Shown here: piece after piece, positions 6,156 through 8,892 of the stretch | How the letters are laid out: the number at the start of each line of letters is the position of its first letter | How positions within the stretch are numbered: the first letter of the stretch is position 1 | Source of the DNA: an uncultured Acetatifactor sp. | GTDB lineage: Bacteria > Bacillota > Clostridia > Lachnospirales > Lachnospiraceae | Assembly (NCBI GenBank): GCA_910577235.1 | Contig: CAJTMX010000006.1 | Coordinates: 126,610 to 135,501, forward strand | Direction: 5' to 3' | DNA: 8,892 nucleotides | Notes under the pieces: model-generated | Database searches by the model: none | The model's input: only the letters and a program-made list of their open reading frames with translations | Told to the model about the DNA's origin: nothing | Translations under genes and position numbers: made by a program

Positions 6156-8684
6156 TCAATTCTCCTTCCATCTGATCATAAAATTGTACAGTCCGCTGCG
6201 GACGGCGTTGCTGTCGTGATCCGCCTCCGGCACCTCATACCACAGATGTTCCACATCGTTTCGCTCCAATATCCGGTGATAGCCGGAGGGGAACTGCCCC
6301 ACCACGCTGTCCTTGGTACCGCAGCAGATCATCACCAGCTCCGGCAGCTGGACGTCTTCCGCGAAACGCAGTTCATCCTCCTGCAGCTGCCCCGGATGAG
6401 TCATGGCCCAATCCTTGGACGGCGTCAGCCCCGGTGCAGGGGATATGGCTCCTATATATCCGAACAGATCCGGTCTGTTCAGGCCGATGTACAGCGACTC
6501 CCTGCCCCCCATGGAAAATCCCAGTATTCCTCTGTCCTCCCGCCGGGCCGACACGGAATAATGGCTTTCTATATAGGGCATCAGATCGTTTACCAGTTCA
6601 TTGATAAAGTTGTCATAGGGGGCCACCGCCTCGTCGTTAAACCCGGGTTTCTGTTCCGGGTCCGAGGTGGCGTACATATTGGAGAACACAACTATGACTT
6701 CCCTCGCCTGCCCCTGGGCGCTGAGATTTCCCAGAATCTCCGGGATAGCGTTGGCACTGTCGCCCAGCATGGAGTACTCGTCCCCGAAAATACCGTGTTG
6801 GAAGTACAACACCCCATACTGTTTTTCCGGATCATACCCGGCGGGCAGCAGTACATTGGCTCCCCTCTCCAGCCCTGTGGTCTGGGAAAAATAGGTGATA
6901 TGCTCCGGGCTGCCGTATGCCCTGCCCTCCACGCGCTTTGCCGTCTCCTCCGGGCACCGGGTTACGATTTCCTCCTCGCCTTTGACAAACTGCCAGCCGG
7001 CCAGTTCATAAGAGCCTCCCTCGCCGCGGTAAAAAACAAAATACAGATCGTGGGGGCCTGTGACCTCCATATCCGGCTCCGCCTCATATACCGCGAAACC
7101 GTCCCGATCCCCCTGGGCCGTGTTCAAAGGCACATATCCCAGCACCTGGCCCTGGAGACTGTCAAGCCGCACCTGGATCACTCCCGCCGTGTTCTCTTCG
7201 CAGCGGGCGGTTATCCGCAGCGCCCGGGGGGCGGTATCTCCAAAGTCCACGCCCTGCACCTTGAGAAAATCTCCGCTGTCAATGGAGGACAGAGCCATGC
7301 GGCCCGCATCATCCAAAGCCACGGTGTCCAGACCGCCCTGCCGGGCCATGGTCGCCGCGTTTACCTCCAGATAAGGGTTTAATAGTTCCAGCTGTTTCCT
7401 GCCATTCATGGTCAGAGGTATCTTACCGATGGTCCCATCCTCCCCCATGTCAAAGCCGTCCACATGGGTACAGCGGTAGCCCTTTTCCACACCCATATTC
7501 TTTTCCAGCGTGCGGGCATGATATGCGATATACCAATTGTCTTTGAAACTGAACACACAGTGATGATTGTTGCCGTACAGACCATTTAGCTTACCCGGAT
7601 TCTCCAGGATCACTTCTTTGAAAGTGAAGGGTCCCATGGGACTGGAACTCTCCAGACTGGCGATCTCCGCGTTGTGGAATCCGTAGGTCGCGGTTCCCTC
7701 CGCATCCACCTGCCAGTTGGTGCAATATGTATAATAATACTTGTTATTATATTTGTGTATACCGGAATCCTCAAACAGATAGGGCACGTCTATGGGCTTG
7801 GGATCTCCTTTTAAGCTGATCATATCCTCCCCCAGCTCCACGACTCTTGCCGTGCCGGGTGCCGCCACCTTGTCCTCGGGCACACCGCCTCCAAAGTACA
7901 GATAGGCTCTGCCGTCGTCGTCCACCAGCACCGCCGGATCAAAGAGCCACAATACCTCGGCGCAGGTGGGCGTCTGCCGTGTCACCAGCCCATGTCCGAT
8001 GGGATCGGTGAAAGGCCCGGTGGGACTGTCCGCCGTCAGTACGCCGATACCGCCGCCCCCGTCCGCGAAATACAGGAAGAACTTATCCTGCCCGTCAATA
8101 TTTTTCCAGGCCGCCGCCGGGGCCCAGGAATTGCTGGCCCATTTGGCGGCTCCCGAGCTGCCTGCCGCCTCTATGGAGCCGTGGTCGGTAAAATTCACCA
8201 TATCCGCCGTGGAGATCACATTGATGCTGTGTATCTTGCCGTAGGTGTTCTCTTTCACCTCGCTGCCCTGGTACTCAAAAGCATCCGCCGTCATATAGAA
8301 GTAGACTCTGCCGTTGTACTCCATGGCATAAGGATCGGCTCCGAAACGCTGTGTCATCAGCGGATTGGTATCCTCCGCCCCCTTATAGCTCTCCGTCAGT
8401 TCCATATCCTGAAAATAAGCCGCGTAGTCGCTGTTCATGTCACTCTCTTCCTCCTGACCGTCCGCCGGAGGGTTCTCCCCGGACGTTTCTTTCGATTCAC
8501 TCTCCCCGGAACTTTCCTGCGCCCCGGTCTCACTTGACGTTTCCTGCTCCCCTGACTCCTGGGACAGGCTCCTTTCCCCCGCTCCCACAGAAACGCCCTG
8601 TCCGGCTCCCTGTTCGCCACAGCCGCCAAGAACCAGGCACAATGTCAGGGCAGCCGCCCATTTTTTCCAACTCATATCCCCCAT
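6156..8684 (-). CDS. Surface lipoprotein: GH43 arabinofuranosidase + CBM6 + CE1 esterase
   Basis: An 842-residue multimodular enzyme, numbered from the ATG at 8684. A lipoprotein signal peptide (MSWKKW then a hydrophobic run) ends in the lipobox LGGC with Cys22. A Ser/Glu/Gly-rich linker (about 23-85) would hold the enzyme off the membrane. GH43 spans about 95-430: base Asp117 (GADPYAMEYNGRVYFYM), Asp249 (LFDPAVLVDDDG), acid Glu305 (LFEDSGIHKYN). Motifs such as NSWAPAA, KFFLYFADGGGGIGVLTADSP and NNHHCVF closely resemble the Bacillus XynD type of arabinoxylan arabinofuranohydrolase, which also carries a CBM6. CBM6 spans about 435-568 (SSIDSGDFLKVQGVDFG, HDLYFVFYRGEG). The CE1 alpha/beta-hydrolase spans about 590-842: nucleophile Ser724 (GFSMGG), Asp792 (GTKDSV), His823 (ADHDS). 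It is probably a feruloyl or acetylxylan esterase. GGAG at 8693-8696, 8 nt upstream, supports this start. An in-frame ATG at 8735 and GTG at 8750 lack suitable SD spacing and would bury the signal peptide. It is the first gene of an operon with the second GH43. Confidence 0.9.
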   Translation of the reverse strand: MGDMSWKKWAAALTLCLVLGGCGEQGAGQGVSVGAGERSLSQESGEQETSSETGAQESSGESESKETSGENPPADGQEEESDMNSDYAAYFQDMELTESYKGAEDTNPLMTQRFGADPYAMEYNGRVYFYMTADAFEYQGSEVKENTYGKIHSINVISTADMVNFTDHGSIEAAGSSGAAKWASNSWAPAAAWKNIDGQDKFFLYFADGGGGIGVLTADSPTGPFTDPIGHGLVTRQTPTCAEVLWLFDPAVLVDDDGRAYLYFGGGVPEDKVAAPGTARVVELGEDMISLKGDPKPIDVPYLFEDSGIHKYNNKYYYTYCTNWQVDAEGTATYGFHNAEIASLESSSPMGPFTFKEVILENPGKLNGLYGNNHHCVFSFKDNWYIAYHARTLEKNMGVEKGYRCTHVDGFDMGEDGTIGKIPLTMNGRKQLELLNPYLEVNAATMARQGGLDTVALDDAGRMALSSIDSGDFLKVQGVDFGDTAPRALRITARCEENTAGVIQVRLDSLQGQVLGYVPLNTAQGDRDGFAVYEAEPDMEVTGPHDLYFVFYRGEGGSYELAGWQFVKGEEEIVTRCPEETAKRVEGRAYGSPEHITYFSQTTGLERGANVLLPAGYDPEKQYGVLYFQHGIFGDEYSMLGDSANAIPEILGNLSAQGQAREVIVVFSNMYATSDPEQKPGFNDEAVAPYDNFINELVNDLMPYIESHYSVSARREDRGILGFSMGGRESLYIGLNRPDLFGYIGAISPAPGLTPSKDWAMTHPGQLQEDELRFAEDVQLPELVMICCGTKDSVVGQFPSGYHRILERNDVEHLWYEVPEADHDSNAVRSGLYNFMIRWKEN

Positions 8685-8692
8685 ATCACTCG

Positions 8693-8696
8693 CTCC
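8693..8696 (-). promoter_or_regulatory. Ribosome-binding site deciding the lipoprotein start
   Basis: GGAG on the minus strand, 8 nt from the ATG at 8684. This start gives a standard lipoprotein signal peptide of 21 residues before the lipobox cysteine. Confidence 0.65.
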
Positions 8697-8734
8697 AATC
8701 TTTCCCTGTTCCCTTCTGCCGCAGACCTGCCTCA

Positions 8735-8892
8735 TACACTGTGTTTCCACCTTCCCATCCGGTGTTTCTCAATTCCGGCGCGGCACGAACCCACTCTGTA
8801 CACTGTATTTCCGCATTCCCATCCGGTCTTTATCAATTCCCACGCGGCACGGACCCACTCTGTACACTGTGTTTCCGCATTCCCATCCGGTC
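8735..8892. repeat. 64-bp tandem direct repeats upstream of the lipoprotein gene
   Basis: Three copies start at 8735, 8799 and 8863 with a strict 64-bp period; the third is cut by the window edge after 30 bp. Each opens with TACACTGT(G/A)TTTCC, passes through CCCATCCGG, and the full copies end with GCGGCACG(A/G)ACCCACTCTG. The copy nearest the gene is the most diverged, as expected for a decaying array edge. On the minus strand (the direction of the lipoprotein gene) each copy reads CCGGATGGGAA followed by GCGGAAA-like sequence. No convincing -35/-10 pair was found in 8685-8892, so the promoter either lies outside the window or is unlike the consensus. The array could be a regulatory-site cluster, a repeat expansion or part of an mRNA leader. 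Confidence 0.85.

Noticed and set aside
8685..8750. Longer N-terminus for the lipoprotein, from ATG 8735 or GTG 8750
   Set aside because: It would place 17 to 22 extra residues ahead of a normal lipoprotein signal peptide, lacks well-spaced SD sequence, and starts within or at the edge of the tandem repeat.
8735..8892. CRISPR array
   Set aside because: The whole 64-bp unit is repeated without variable spacers, and no cas genes are present.

Overview
The window looks like a xylan/arabinoxylan-utilisation locus from a fairly GC-rich, Gram-positive gut-type Clostridia, most plausibly a Lachnospiraceae. This taxonomic call is an inference. It rests on strong GGAGG ribosome-binding sites, a lipobox lipoprotein with an acidic Ser/Glu/Gly-rich linker, cytoplasmic GH8 and GH43 enzymes, an AraC-type regulator and compact intergenic regions with palindromic repeats. 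No RNA gene, transposase or CRISPR array is visible.

Layout from left to right. Positions 1-192 hold two copies of a 102-bp palindrome-bearing repeat. Positions 193-3053 (minus) hold a two-gene operon: a GH8 reducing-end exo-oligoxylanase (Rex type), then a three-module cytoplasmic SGNH esterase. Positions 3054-3266 are a divergent regulatory region with a near-consensus promoter for the regulator, a -10 box for the GH8 operon and a candidate pair of AraC half-sites 21 bp apart. Positions 3267-4238 (plus) encode an AraC-family regulator with an unusual C-terminal tail. Positions 4264-8684 (minus) hold a second two-gene operon: a secreted lipoprotein with GH43, CBM6 and CE1-esterase modules, then a large cytoplasmic GH43 protein. 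Its best intrinsic terminator lies inside the convergent araC reading frame. Positions 8735-8892 hold 64-bp tandem repeats that run off the window.

Inferred division of labour: the lipoprotein binds arabinoxylan at the cell surface (CBM6), removes arabinofuranosyl side groups (GH43) and cuts feruloyl or acetyl esters (CE1). Oligosaccharides would enter by a transporter not present here. Inside the cell the SGNH esterase would deacetylate them, the second GH43 would remove arabinosyl or xylosyl residues, and the GH8 enzyme would release xylose from the reducing end. The AraC protein probably senses a sugar and activates at least the GH8 operon.

The least explained signals are a GACCGGATGGG motif shared by the araC promoter and the 64-bp repeats, the terminator embedded in araC, and the uncharacterised modules of the SGNH and large GH43 proteins.
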